Assembly: GCA_910584095.1 (NCBI GenBank)
Contig: CAJTYU010000004.1
Location: 60,187-124,186, forward strand
DNA length: 64,000 bases
DNA from: an uncultured Dorea sp.
Lineage (GTDB): Bacteria > Bacillota > Clostridia > Lachnospirales > Lachnospiraceae
Direction: 5' to 3'
Position numbers and translations under genes: made by a program. The first letter of the stretch is position 1, and each line of letters starts with the position of its first letter. The notes beneath the pieces are model-generated. The model worked only from the letters and a program-made list of their open reading frames with translations, was not told the DNA's origin and did not search any database. This document shows, piece by piece, positions 34,486 to 43,050 of this stretch.

Positions 34486-35202
34486 TCACTTCTTCTTTCT
34501 TCCGAAATGCAGCTCACGCATTCCTTCTACTTCGTCGCACACCGGCTTTAAATTACAGCTGCTGCAATCCGTCGGCATCCCGTCCAGAATATGCGTCAAT
34601 GTCCTCGTTATATCCGCCGACTTTTTCGCGCCGGCCAAAAAGCCCTGATACGGAGCCTGCGGATCCGTAACAAATATCACCTGAACCTGAAGCACGTTCG
34701 GGTTCTTCAGATACTGGCGGATAAAATCAAAGCCCACGCTCCGAAAAGAGATCCCCTTTTTCAGCGCCGCCTTACTCACCCGCACCTGTTCTCTAAAATC
34801 TCCCGAAGAAATCCGGAACATATACCCTTTCGGAAATACATGGTATTTCACAAACTCCATATCCCGAATCGCCTTGTAGGCCGCCTCGTCGTCTTCTCCA
34901 AGCCCAGCCGTCCTAATTAGGGCGATTCTGGCATAGGGAGCGTCCCTCTTTAATTCCCGCAGATCCGGGCCGCAGAGTATTACCTGATTATTCTCGATTA
35001 AATGATCATCCGTCGTCACGCAGGTAAAATTCACTGCCGGCAGACCGCCGCCTCCCAGCTCGTAGGCGGCGTCCCGCTGCAGTACCAGCTCGCTTGCCCC
35101 CGCGTCCGGCCATGCTTTCCGTTCCTCATAGTTCCAGACCTTGGGCTTTAGCAAAGCCAGCTGCTCCTTTGTCGCAGTGATGATAGAATCATACAGCTTC
35201 AT
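34486..35202 (-). CDS. Small protein resembling the acetyl-CoA synthase beta subunit (CdhC/AcsB) N-terminal domain
   Basis: 238 residues. Visible are ELGG (48-51), CGPDL (77-81), a DMEFVKYHVFPKGYMFRISS segment and VQVIFVTD (about 172-179). These line up in the same order with ELGGPK, VGPDL, the recalled MRVSKD region and MQVTFYTD of CdhC. The A-cluster cysteines are not conserved: instead there is C213-x2-C216-x5-C222 at the C-terminus, a possible iron-sulfur or nickel site. It is last in the CooC/dehydratase operon; its start overlaps the stop of the 54-residue peptide gene (TGATG). The CdhC likeness is from memory of that family. Confidence 0.5.
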   Translation of the reverse strand: MKLYDSIITATKEQLALLKPKVWNYEERKAWPDAGASELVLQRDAAYELGGGGLPAVNFTCVTTDDHLIENNQVILCGPDLRELKRDAPYARIALIRTAGLGEDDEAAYKAIRDMEFVKYHVFPKGYMFRISSGDFREQVRVSKAALKKGISFRSVGFDFIRQYLKNPNVLQVQVIFVTDPQAPYQGFLAGAKKSADITRTLTHILDGMPTDCSSCNLKPVCDEVEGMRELHFGRKKK

Positions 35203-35366
35203 CAGAACTGGATATCTCTCAGGGAATCCTTCTTGTCGTGGAACTTATTGAGCCAGGTATAAATAAATCCCACAAGCTTCATATCCAGATTCAGCATATA
35301 GATCGTAAATAACACACCAAACGCTATCCCAATGACCTTGAACAAAATTTTCAGTGCTTTTTTCAT
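35202..35366 (-). CDS. 54-residue single-span membrane peptide
   Basis: Starts MKKALKILFKVIGIAFGVLF and has one transmembrane helix (about residues 7-25) and a charged tail. It sits between the activase and the CdhC-like gene and overlaps the latter through TGATG, so it is almost certainly translated. GAGGGG lies 7 bases before its ATG. It may anchor the operon's redox proteins to the membrane. Confidence 0.7.
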   Translation of the reverse strand: MKKALKILFKVIGIAFGVLFTIYMLNLDMKLVGFIYTWLNKFHDKKDSLRDIQF

Positions 35367-35413
35367 GTCAATCCCCTCTTTTTCCGTTACTGTTCACAGC
35401 AACCTTTTTCCGC

Positions 35414-36211
35414 TTATGATTTCGCCAATCCTTTCTTTCTCGCATATTCCGCGGCGCCCAAGGCTCCCATCAGCTGGGGATCGATCGGCAAGTCGATCAC
35501 CTTCAGCTTCAGCACATGCTCGATCGCTTTCTTCAAGCCGGCATTCTTTGCGCAGCCTCCTGTCAGTGTAATCGCCGTCGCAGCTCCCGCCTTTTTCGCC
35601 ATAACAAAGCAGCGCTTGGCAACCGCCATCTGAATGCCCGCGGCAATCTCGTTCATCGGCTTGCCCTCGCCCACCAGAGTAATAACCTCGCTCTCGGCAA
35701 ATACCGTACACTGAGCCGTAATCGGTATCACATTCTTTGCGGTCAGGGACAGATTAGAAAAATCTGTCAATGACATCTCAAAGCTCCGGGCCATAGCTTC
35801 GAAAAACCGTCCCGTACCCGCGGCGCATTTGTCGTTCATAGCAAAATTCTTTACCGTTCCGTCCGTGTCAATGCTGATTCCCTTTACGTCCTGACCGCCG
35901 ATATCAATAATCGCCTTTACATCCGGATCCGTCACATGAACGCCCATGGCGTGACAGGAAATCTCAGAAATATTCTCATCCGCAAAAGGAACCTTATTCC
36001 GCCCGTACCCAGTTCCAATCAGATAGCATAAATCCTGCGGAGTATTCAACTCAGGCACCTGCTCTAACACTTCCTCCATGGACATTTTCGCGGAAACCTC
36101 TGAATTGATCTTGCTGCGCATCGTAGTGTGGGCTGCAAGCTTGCCGTTTTCATCGATAATCACCGCTTTCGTATAGGTGGAACCTACGTCGCATCCCCCG
36201 AAATATTTCAT
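35414..36211 (-). CDS. HgdC/BadF-type activating ATPase of a 2-hydroxyacyl-CoA dehydratase-like enzyme
   Basis: 265 residues, ASKHA fold. Phosphate loop GGCDVGSTYTKAVI, adenosine loop TLTGGCAKNAGL, and the two Cys that hold the bridging [4Fe-4S] cluster of the dimer at C129 (NDKCAAGTGRF) and C168 (TAQCTVFAESEV), almost exactly where HgdC has them. It would use ATP to inject one low-potential electron into the partner subunits encoded just upstream. The operon order matches dehydratase systems, but the substrate is unknown. Confidence 0.93.
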   Translation of the reverse strand: MKYFGGCDVGSTYTKAVIIDENGKLAAHTTMRSKINSEVSAKMSMEEVLEQVPELNTPQDLCYLIGTGYGRNKVPFADENISEISCHAMGVHVTDPDVKAIIDIGGQDVKGISIDTDGTVKNFAMNDKCAAGTGRFFEAMARSFEMSLTDFSNLSLTAKNVIPITAQCTVFAESEVITLVGEGKPMNEIAAGIQMAVAKRCFVMAKKAGAATAITLTGGCAKNAGLKKAIEHVLKLKVIDLPIDPQLMGALGAAEYARKKGLAKS

Positions 36212-36238
36212 AATTCTAACTCCTTTCCAGTAACAGTA

Positions 36239-37978
36239 TTACCAAGTCACATCATCTTCAAATTCTACCAGGGATGGATCTAACGGCTCCTCCTGGAATA
36301 CATTAACCATATAATTATTTACCTTGCTGCGCATGTCTCTCCGGGATACGGTACGCGGATCCATCAGGTCGTGTTCTACCCAGATCAGATGGATGCCTTT
36401 CTCTCTTGCCTGCTCGTCAAAGAGTCCCTGCAGTCCGCTCATCGTCTTACAGCACACATGCTGGTACATAATCACGATCTCTACGTTGAACTCTTCTACC
36501 TGCTTCCACAATTCCTCCAGCACATGGACGTGGCCGCCGTTGGTGTGCTTGCGCATAACCATCCGCTCATACAGTCTTGCCAGATCTCTGATCGCCTCTT
36601 CCTTATCATCCGTATTGAGCATCTTGGTAAAATTCAGACTCTCCATTTCCACCAGTACGCCGATTCCCCAGCAGTTCTGAAGCCAATTGGAGAAATTTGC
36701 ATAATAGTGAGCCGGGCAGCTCCACACAATCGCCCTGTGGCGGATCGGGGCCCGGTAAGGTTCCATCCTCTTCTCATAAGCCTTCATCATCATCTTGTCA
36801 ACACGCTGAAAGGTCTTCATCGTTTTCGGATTCAACCCTCCGTCCATCTCGTAACTCCACTTGCGGAACAACTCGTAAGCCGGACCGATCACCTGCGGAT
36901 AAGGAGTCTTATTCACTTCCCATTTATTCATTTCATAATTCGTCTGCTCATTGAACCGGCGGATTACCTTAAAGTAATGATCCCAGTCCCAAGTCTCGCC
37001 CGTCAATTCCTCTACCCATTTGATGCACCGCTTCATGTCTTCCGCGCCGCAGTCCACCGTATCTTCGTCGTCATACCGCACCGGCAGCGTAAGCGGATAG
37101 GTCGGCATCTTAAACCGGCGGTCCTGATAAGAAGTAGCCATATCCGACCCGTCGCATGGGGTCGATGTGGAAATAAATCCCAGCCCGCAATGCGGAAGCG
37201 CGTCAATAATCGCCGCGCCGCACTCAGACGTAGGCACCGGACAGGTATCCGACGGGAGGCCGAAGCTCTCTACCGCATCTATGTAAGGAATACACACTAA
37301 CTGGTCAATCTCCGATACGAGGAATACCGGCATAAGCTGGTAAGGAACTCCTTCCAGATTCGGAAAACCCGCCATCATCTGGCTCATGGTCATCTCATCG
37401 AACAGCATCATTTTGCTTCGGATCTTCTGGTTATTTCCCAGCCGTTCATCCGCCCTAAGCAGCGTCGCAATCATGTCTGCTCCATACTGAAACACCGGCA
37501 GGAACAGTTCATTTCCTATCGTCACATGAGGCCCCCTGAGTCCCAGATTATTCCGATCCGCAAAAGCGGGCAGCGCCAGATAGGAACTAAGCCACCGGTA
37601 TTCAAACAAACCTTCCGCAATGGAAACAGGATCCTTCATCACCATTCCGGCCATGATCTTCCAGATCTTTAACCAGCCGGCAAAATCCCTTGCGGTGCCC
37701 TCGATTCCTTTCCATTCTCTTCTGGCAAACGCAATCTTTCCCGACCGGTACAGCCGTCCCAGATGCTTCTCCCCATTTACCGCCAGATCAATCCGTTCTT
37801 TGCCGGACATGGATGCAACCGTCTTTGCCTCGTCGGCGATCCGCTCTCTTGTCGCTTTAAAGTTTTCCTTAACCTTTCTTCCCGCTTCCTTCCAGTCAAC
37901 CTCCGAAATCAGTTCTTTCCAGATCTTCAGATCCTGAGGCACATTCTTCTTTGCCCATTTCAGGTTATTTTTCAACAT
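36239..37978 (-). CDS. 2-hydroxyacyl-CoA dehydratase-like D-component, large subunit
   Basis: 579 residues, longer than typical HgdA (about 480) because of a helical N-terminal extension (about residues 1-120, Lys/Glu-rich). The core has cysteine motifs consistent with a [4Fe-4S] ligand set: SDTCPVPTSECGAA, STPCDGSDMA, WSCPAHYYANF and YQHVCCKTMSGL. The family includes 2-hydroxyglutaryl-CoA, lactoyl-CoA and phenyllactyl-CoA dehydratases, class I benzoyl-CoA reductase and double-cubane-cluster proteins. Overlaps the preceding subunit gene by 14 bases. Confidence 0.88.
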   Translation of the reverse strand: MLKNNLKWAKKNVPQDLKIWKELISEVDWKEAGRKVKENFKATRERIADEAKTVASMSGKERIDLAVNGEKHLGRLYRSGKIAFARREWKGIEGTARDFAGWLKIWKIMAGMVMKDPVSIAEGLFEYRWLSSYLALPAFADRNNLGLRGPHVTIGNELFLPVFQYGADMIATLLRADERLGNNQKIRSKMMLFDEMTMSQMMAGFPNLEGVPYQLMPVFLVSEIDQLVCIPYIDAVESFGLPSDTCPVPTSECGAAIIDALPHCGLGFISTSTPCDGSDMATSYQDRRFKMPTYPLTLPVRYDDEDTVDCGAEDMKRCIKWVEELTGETWDWDHYFKVIRRFNEQTNYEMNKWEVNKTPYPQVIGPAYELFRKWSYEMDGGLNPKTMKTFQRVDKMMMKAYEKRMEPYRAPIRHRAIVWSCPAHYYANFSNWLQNCWGIGVLVEMESLNFTKMLNTDDKEEAIRDLARLYERMVMRKHTNGGHVHVLEELWKQVEEFNVEIVIMYQHVCCKTMSGLQGLFDEQAREKGIHLIWVEHDLMDPRTVSRRDMRSKVNNYMVNVFQEEPLDPSLVEFEDDVTW

Positions 37979-39173
37979 CGCGGCTGCCTCCTCCCTTTTG
38001 GATACGCTTAATTTCCAAGGATTCTACAAATGCCTGCATCCGGGTGCGCAGTTGTCCGGAAGACCTTGCATTATAGGGCCGATCAATTGAAAGCACCGGA
38101 TGATGATACTCTGTCTCCTGAATATAGCTGGCCAGCGCACGCTCAAACGCCCAAAAATCACAGAACTTAATCTGCTCAAATATAATTCCCTCTGCGTTGT
38201 ACTCTCTGGCAAGACGGTCTGCCGTCTCCCTGCGCTGGGTAATCTTTTCATTGCTCATAAACCGCGGGCACTCAGACACCTCAAGATAATGACGGCACAC
38301 CTGCGTAAGCGCGTCTTCCTCATCATTTAAAGGAATCTCTTCCCGGCCCGGCGTCGAACCGAAACAGAACCGGTCCGCCACGATGAACGCTCCCGTATCT
38401 TCGATCAGCTTCGTCAGCCCCAGATCATCCACCTCGCTGCCTACCAGCACCACTCTGGCGCGGTACCACGGTTCCAGATCCGGCTTGCGGGTCTTAATCT
38501 CCGCCAGAGTCTTCTTTAGCTTATCCAGAATCAGATATTTCGGACAGCAGAATGTCACCATATTCAGCACATGGAACTCATATCCTGTAATCGGCGGATT
38601 CGGAAGCTTCCTGAGTTCCCCAATCTCGGTAATAATCCGGCAGATCTCGTTGTGCTCCTCCACCGCTTTCCGAATAGCCTCATCAGAAATATCTACGCCG
38701 TATACCTCATGCATCCGGGCCAGAACCCGGTTCTTAATCTGCCGCACATAATGCTCGACCGTAAAATCCTCTACCTTGTATGGAATATCCGCATGAGTCA
38801 CAAAAAACTTCTCATTCGGTATCAGCTTCTGAATCTCAATATTCTCCATACAGCGGTTCATCTCTGCGCAGGCATCCACTCCCGCCAGAGCATCCAGAAA
38901 ATTAAATCCGCCCTCAAAGGCGCGTTCCACCAATGCCCGGCAAAATTCACAGGTATAATTGGACATATAATAGGTAGCAATGTCCATAGATCCCGTATTC
39001 GGCGCTCTCAGACGCACGGAAAAACAATTATCCAGATTCAGCAGTACCTCAGGCATATGAAAACAGGTATAGCCAATCGCCAGCTTCCCACTCTTCCTCG
39101 CCTTTTCAATGAGGGTGTTGCCCGCTGTTTCCAACAGTTTTTCAAAATAAATCAAATGTTTTAGGTCTTTCAA
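37965..39173 (-). CDS. 2-hydroxyacyl-CoA dehydratase-like D-component, small subunit
   Basis: 402 residues of the HgdB/FldC type. Cys-bearing motifs include YTCFHMPEVLL, YTCEFCRALVERAF, GVDACAEMNRCM, TFCCPKY and FEQIKFCDFWAF; ARVVLVGSEVDD marks the second Rossmann-like lobe. Standard length. It pairs with the large subunit through overlapping translation. No CoA-transferase (FldA/HadA-like) gene is nearby, which argues against a classical amino-acid-derived dehydratase. A reductase (DCCP or benzoyl-CoA-reductase-like) role is possible. Confidence 0.88.
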   Translation of the reverse strand: MKDLKHLIYFEKLLETAGNTLIEKARKSGKLAIGYTCFHMPEVLLNLDNCFSVRLRAPNTGSMDIATYYMSNYTCEFCRALVERAFEGGFNFLDALAGVDACAEMNRCMENIEIQKLIPNEKFFVTHADIPYKVEDFTVEHYVRQIKNRVLARMHEVYGVDISDEAIRKAVEEHNEICRIITEIGELRKLPNPPITGYEFHVLNMVTFCCPKYLILDKLKKTLAEIKTRKPDLEPWYRARVVLVGSEVDDLGLTKLIEDTGAFIVADRFCFGSTPGREEIPLNDEEDALTQVCRHYLEVSECPRFMSNEKITQRRETADRLAREYNAEGIIFEQIKFCDFWAFERALASYIQETEYHHPVLSIDRPYNARSSGQLRTRMQAFVESLEIKRIQKGGGSRDVEK

Positions 39174-39251
39174 CTATCACACCTCTCTCCGTTCTTCTTA
39201 AATTGATCTCCTTTTATCTCCCGCTTCTTCCATCCGCAAAAAGGCTATGCC

Positions 39252-40013
39252 CTACAGGATCTCCCAGCGCTCCAGCGCTTTCTTAACCCCTTGCAAAAGA
39301 GGCGCGCCGCTGCTCAGTTCAAAAACACTGAACCCCCTGACTTCATTTGCCGCATGTTCCTCGTCGGCCGGAATGCTGACAAGCATCTCAACCGGAGATA
39401 AATCTACCAGCGAGAGCACAGACGGATCCGGTACCCGGTTCACAATAGCGCCGCACTGCCTGTACATCACAAGCTCCTTCGCTACCTTCTGGATCGTCTT
39501 CGCCACCTGTACTCCCTTACGGCTGGAATCCGTGACCAAAACCAAATGCGTTACTTCCTCCATAACCCTGCGGTTAATCTGCTCAATCCCCGCCTCGCCG
39601 TCAATGACCACATAATCAAAATCCTTCGCCAGCAAGGAAATCACTTCCTTCAGGTAGGCGTTCACCTTGCAGTAACAGCCGGCGCTCTCCGGCCGGCCGA
39701 TGGCAAGAAATGAAAATCCCTTCTTTTCCACCATGGTATCAAAAATCTGAAATCGGGCTTCGCCCAGCAGCTCCACCGCTTCCTTGGGTTCTCCCCGCTC
39801 TACACTGGCTACTATGCGCTTGCGGATATCATCCAGCGTAGACTCCGCTTCCACACCCAGCCCTGCGGCCAGCCCTACGGCCGGATCTGCGTCAATCGCC
39901 AGAATCCTTGCTTCCGGATACCTCTCTGCAAGCAGGCGTACCATAGCCGCGCAAATGGAGGTCTTACCCACGCCGCCCTTGCCTGCTGCGGCAATGATTG
40001 TTGTCTTGTGCAA
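39252..40013 (-). CDS. cooC: CooC-type (AcsF) nickel-insertion ATPase
   Basis: MinD/ParA-fold ATPase: deviant Walker A AAGKGGVGKTS, AIDADPAVGLAAGLG and Walker B YVVIDGEAGIEQ. The CxC motif (GCYCKVN) at about residues 113-115 matches the Ni/Zn-binding dimer site of CooC. I choose the TTG at 40013 (AAGGTGGG just upstream, 253 residues). The ATG at 40082 would lie about 12 bases from the predicted transcript start with no ribosome site. First gene of the operon. CooC family members load nickel into CO dehydrogenase or ACS. Confidence 0.85.
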   Translation of the reverse strand: MHKTTIIAAAGKGGVGKTSICAAMVRLLAERYPEARILAIDADPAVGLAAGLGVEAESTLDDIRKRIVASVERGEPKEAVELLGEARFQIFDTMVEKKGFSFLAIGRPESAGCYCKVNAYLKEVISLLAKDFDYVVIDGEAGIEQINRRVMEEVTHLVLVTDSSRKGVQVAKTIQKVAKELVMYRQCGAIVNRVPDPSVLSLVDLSPVEMLVSIPADEEHAANEVRGFSVFELSSGAPLLQGVKKALERWEIL

Positions 40014-40100
40014 TGGTCCCACCTTCCTTTCCTCATAAATATGCGGCCATCCGCTGTTATCACGGCCCAAAAATCCGCTCATAGTATCAATCTTTCTATC

Positions 40101-40129
40101 ATTTTATCACACAATTTGTTTATTTGCAA
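40101..40129 (-). promoter_or_regulatory. Promoter of the cooC-dehydratase operon
   Basis: On the minus strand TTGCAA (40124-40129), 17-base spacer, TAAAAT (40101-40106). The predicted transcript begins near 40094. Confidence 0.75.
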
Positions 40130-40165
40130 CAAATTTTCTGCTTTTTTCGACATTCTTTTGTTGCA
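40125..40165. promoter_or_regulatory. Inverted-repeat operator spanning both divergent -35 boxes
   Basis: TGCAACAAA (40125-40133) and TTTGTTGCA (40157-40165) are exact inverted repeats. Each covers most of one -35 hexamer of the two back-to-back promoters. A dimeric regulator bound here would control both transcripts at once. No regulator gene is adjacent. Confidence 0.6.
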
Positions 40166-40189
40166 GATTACACAATAATTTGCTATAAT
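40161..40189 (+). promoter_or_regulatory. Promoter of the flavin oxidoreductase gene
   Basis: TTGCAG, 17-base spacer, perfect TATAAT (40184-40189). The leader is about 93 bases, ending with GAGAGGAG. Confidence 0.8.
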
Positions 40190-40288
40190 AAGTTTATTAT
40201 ATATACATGTCAAATATATCAATCAGGTGTTCCAGCCAGCAGTAACCTGCAGCTGTTAGCCTCATACTGCGAGAGGAGATGAACGAGT

Positions 40289-42349
40289 ATGAACACAAAA
40301 TTAGAACCGCTGTTTACCCCTTGGAAAATCGGGAACTGCGAAATCAAGAACCGTATTGTCCTGACTTCCATGGGCGGCACAGATTTGTTCGGATGGATGG
40401 AGAAACACCATTTCGACAAAGCCGGCGCGCGTTTTATCATGGAAGTAGCAAAGAATAACGCCGGACTGGTACTGCCGGGCTGCCAGCCTGTTTACAATCC
40501 CATGGGCGGCCAGTGGCTGCACAAGGAAAAGAAGATGTATCAGGATCTGAAAAAATGGATGCCTAAATTCCACAAGACCGGAGCAAAACTGTTCGTCCAG
40601 CTTACCGCGGGATTCGGCCGCTCTTTCACCATCAGCGAGCTGATGGAAAAGCTCTACACCAATCCCATGCTGAGGAAGGTTTCCAAACCGTTTATGGATC
40701 TGGACAAGATCACTGCTTCCGCAAGCCCTTCCCCCAACCGCTGGTCGGATAAGGTTCCTTCCCGGGAGATGACGGTAGATGAGATTCATGAATTTGTAGA
40801 GGCCTTCGCCAAGACTGCAAAGCTCTTGCAGGACGCCGGCGTAGACGGCGTAGAAATCCATGCCGTCCACGAAGGGTACCTTCTGGATCAGTTTACTTTA
40901 AAATATGTAAACAAACGAACCGACCAGTACGGCGGTTCATTTGAAAACCGCTACCGCTTTGCCGCAGAGATCGTAAAGGCTATCAAGTGGGCCTGCGGAG
41001 ACGATTTCCCGGTTTCCTTACGCTACAGCGTCCTTTCCAAAACCAAGGGCTTCCGCCGGGGCGCGCTGCCGGGCGAGGAGTATACCGAAGCAGGCCGGGA
41101 TATGGAAGAATCCGAGCGGGCTGTTAAATATCTTCAGGACGCCGGGTACGACATGCTTAACTGCGACAACGGCACATACGACGCGTGGTACTGGGCGCAT
41201 CCGCCGATATACATGCCGGAAAACTGCAATCTGGCCGACGTAGAACACATCAAAGAATTTGTCGATATTCCCGTGGTATGCGCGGGACGCTTAGATCCCT
41301 ATACCGCCGCGGACTCTATCGCGGCCGGAAAGCTGGACGGCGCGGGCTTTGCAAGGCCGTTCCTTGCCGATCAGCAATGGGTGACCAAGCTGATGAAGGG
41401 CAAAGAAGAGGACATCCGTCCCTGTATCCTGTGCCACAACGGATGTTTCAATATGTGCCACTATAAAGGCGTTCCAAATGATCAGGATTTAAGCGACAGC
41501 CTGCATCTGGCGCGCTGCGCAGTCAACGCCGAGACGATGCAGTGGGGCAAACATCGGATCATTCCGGCCAAAGCGCCGGAAACCGTTCACATTATCGGCG
41601 GCGGAATCGGCGGCATGGAAGCTGCCCGCGTACTGAAAAAGCGAGGCCATACCCCGGTCATTTATGAGAAAGCCGGCGTGCTGGGCGGCACATTTATCCC
41701 CGCCAGCGCAGAATCCTACAAGGGCAAGCTCCGGGATCTGCTCACCTGGTACCGCCGTCAGATGGAGGTTCTGAACATCGACATTCGCCTGAATGAAGAA
41801 GTAACGGACTTATCCCGATTCAACGGTGAACCGGTCATTATTGCTACCGGCTCCACGCCGCGCATTCTGAAAAGCATTCCGGGCCACGAACGGATGATAG
41901 AAGCCTGCGAATTTCTGAACGGCAAAGAAGTCGGGCAGAAGGTAGCCGTCATCGGAGGCGGCCTGACCGGAAGCGAGATCGCCTACGAGCTTGCGCTGAC
42001 GGGCAAAGAACCGATCATCATCGAGATGAAGGATGATCTGGTATCCCAGAAGGGCGTCTGCCTGGCAAACAGCTCCTACCTGCGGGAATGGTTCGCGCTG
42101 CATAAGGTTCCGGTATACTTGGAGACCAGCTTGAAGGAAGTAAAGGAAGGCGCCGTCGTATGCATCGACAAATGGAAAAAGCCTGTTACGATTCCCTGCG
42201 ACAGCGTAATCTCCTCGGCCGGCTATATCTCAAAACCGTTAGTTCCGGATCAGAAGAAGAAAAATGTATATCTGGTAGGCGACTGCCAGAAGATCGGAAA
42301 TCTGCGGAGCGTAATTTGGGGCGCTTATGAGACTGCAATGAAGATCTAA
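40289..42349 (+). CDS. Old-yellow-enzyme-family NAD(P)H:flavin oxidoreductase with FeS and FAD domains
   Basis: 686 residues. N-terminal FMN TIM barrel (about 5-370; IKNRIVLTSMG, HAVHEGYLLDQF, RTDQYGGSFENRYRF). A [4Fe-4S] motif (CILCHNGCFNMC with a later Cys in ARCAVN). Then FAD/NAD Rossmann folds with VHIIGGGIGGMEAARVL and VAVIGGGLTGSEIAYEL. The layout is that of 2,4-dienoyl-CoA reductase and the bile-acid enzymes BaiCD and BaiH. It reduces an activated C=C bond in some enoate or enoyl-CoA. Co-regulation with the dehydratase-like operon suggests sequential steps, or that it supplies electrons. Confidence 0.92.
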   Translation: MNTKLEPLFTPWKIGNCEIKNRIVLTSMGGTDLFGWMEKHHFDKAGARFIMEVAKNNAGLVLPGCQPVYNPMGGQWLHKEKKMYQDLKKWMPKFHKTGAKLFVQLTAGFGRSFTISELMEKLYTNPMLRKVSKPFMDLDKITASASPSPNRWSDKVPSREMTVDEIHEFVEAFAKTAKLLQDAGVDGVEIHAVHEGYLLDQFTLKYVNKRTDQYGGSFENRYRFAAEIVKAIKWACGDDFPVSLRYSVLSKTKGFRRGALPGEEYTEAGRDMEESERAVKYLQDAGYDMLNCDNGTYDAWYWAHPPIYMPENCNLADVEHIKEFVDIPVVCAGRLDPYTAADSIAAGKLDGAGFARPFLADQQWVTKLMKGKEEDIRPCILCHNGCFNMCHYKGVPNDQDLSDSLHLARCAVNAETMQWGKHRIIPAKAPETVHIIGGGIGGMEAARVLKKRGHTPVIYEKAGVLGGTFIPASAESYKGKLRDLLTWYRRQMEVLNIDIRLNEEVTDLSRFNGEPVIIATGSTPRILKSIPGHERMIEACEFLNGKEVGQKVAVIGGGLTGSEIAYELALTGKEPIIIEMKDDLVSQKGVCLANSSYLREWFALHKVPVYLETSLKEVKEGAVVCIDKWKKPVTIPCDSVISSAGYISKPLVPDQKKKNVYLVGDCQKIGNLRSVIWGAYETAMKI

Positions 42350-42376
42350 GTAAAGACATAGATAGAACAAGTAAAA

Positions 42377-42424
42377 GAGAATGCCTGCTGCCGTGAACAC
42401 ACTACACAGCAGCAGGCATTTCTC
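42377..42424. terminator. Bidirectional terminator after the flavin oxidoreductase gene
   Basis: GAATGCCTGCTGC and GCAGCAGGCATTTC pair strongly with A/T-rich flanks; it also serves the convergent NERD gene. Confidence 0.85.
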
Positions 42425-42468
42425 TTCTCAACATTCATACCGGCTAAAGGCTCCTGCCGGATAACTAA

Positions 42469-43050
42469 TTACATCAGCAGCTCTTTAATCGCGGCCACCG
42501 TCTTTTTATTCAGTGTATTCCGGGATCGCCAATGTATCGCCCTATCAATCGCTTTCGATGATTCCAGAATCATGTTATTATGTATGGGACTATTGTTATT
42601 GAGCAATAATACATAACCGTCAATCCAGACTCTGATCCCATAACATTTCAAATATCGCGATAGAATATATACTTGGCGCTTAACTTGTTTCATTGGATTA
42701 CGCACTTGCTTTTCATAGACCTTTAGACCCCTGCTGATTTTGTATTTTGTCCACTCATAATCATCCTCGCCGCCTATGAGCACTCCGCTGTAATTCTTTA
42801 CCTCAATAATAAATACGCCTCTGCTGTTAATAATAACATTATCTAATTCCGTTTCTTTTTCTTTATAGTGAACACAGATATTAGACAGCAGTATATCTCC
42901 TTCCTGCAAAACCCGCTCTATAATTCTAACTGCCTCTTTCTCGCCTTGCTTTCCCGCCCTTACTTCCGGCCTTTCGTAAAATTTATTCCATACTATTACC
43001 AAAATAAGGATAAGCATAAATACGCCGACTAAAATTATTGTATATACCAT
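42469..43050 (-). CDS. NERD-domain membrane-anchored protein
   Basis: 193 residues: an N-terminal transmembrane helix (about 4-22) and a nuclease-related (NERD) domain with GKQGEKEAVRIIERVL, ETELDNVIINSRGVFIIEVKNYSG and YILSRYLK. The Asp of ELDNVII and the E-x-K of IEVKN form the restriction-endonuclease-like core. DNA processing or defence has been suggested for the family; the role here is unknown. Single gene. Confidence 0.88.
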   Translation of the reverse strand: MVYTIILVGVFMLILILVIVWNKFYERPEVRAGKQGEKEAVRIIERVLQEGDILLSNICVHYKEKETELDNVIINSRGVFIIEVKNYSGVLIGGEDDYEWTKYKISRGLKVYEKQVRNPMKQVKRQVYILSRYLKCYGIRVWIDGYVLLLNNNSPIHNNMILESSKAIDRAIHWRSRNTLNKKTVAAIKELLM

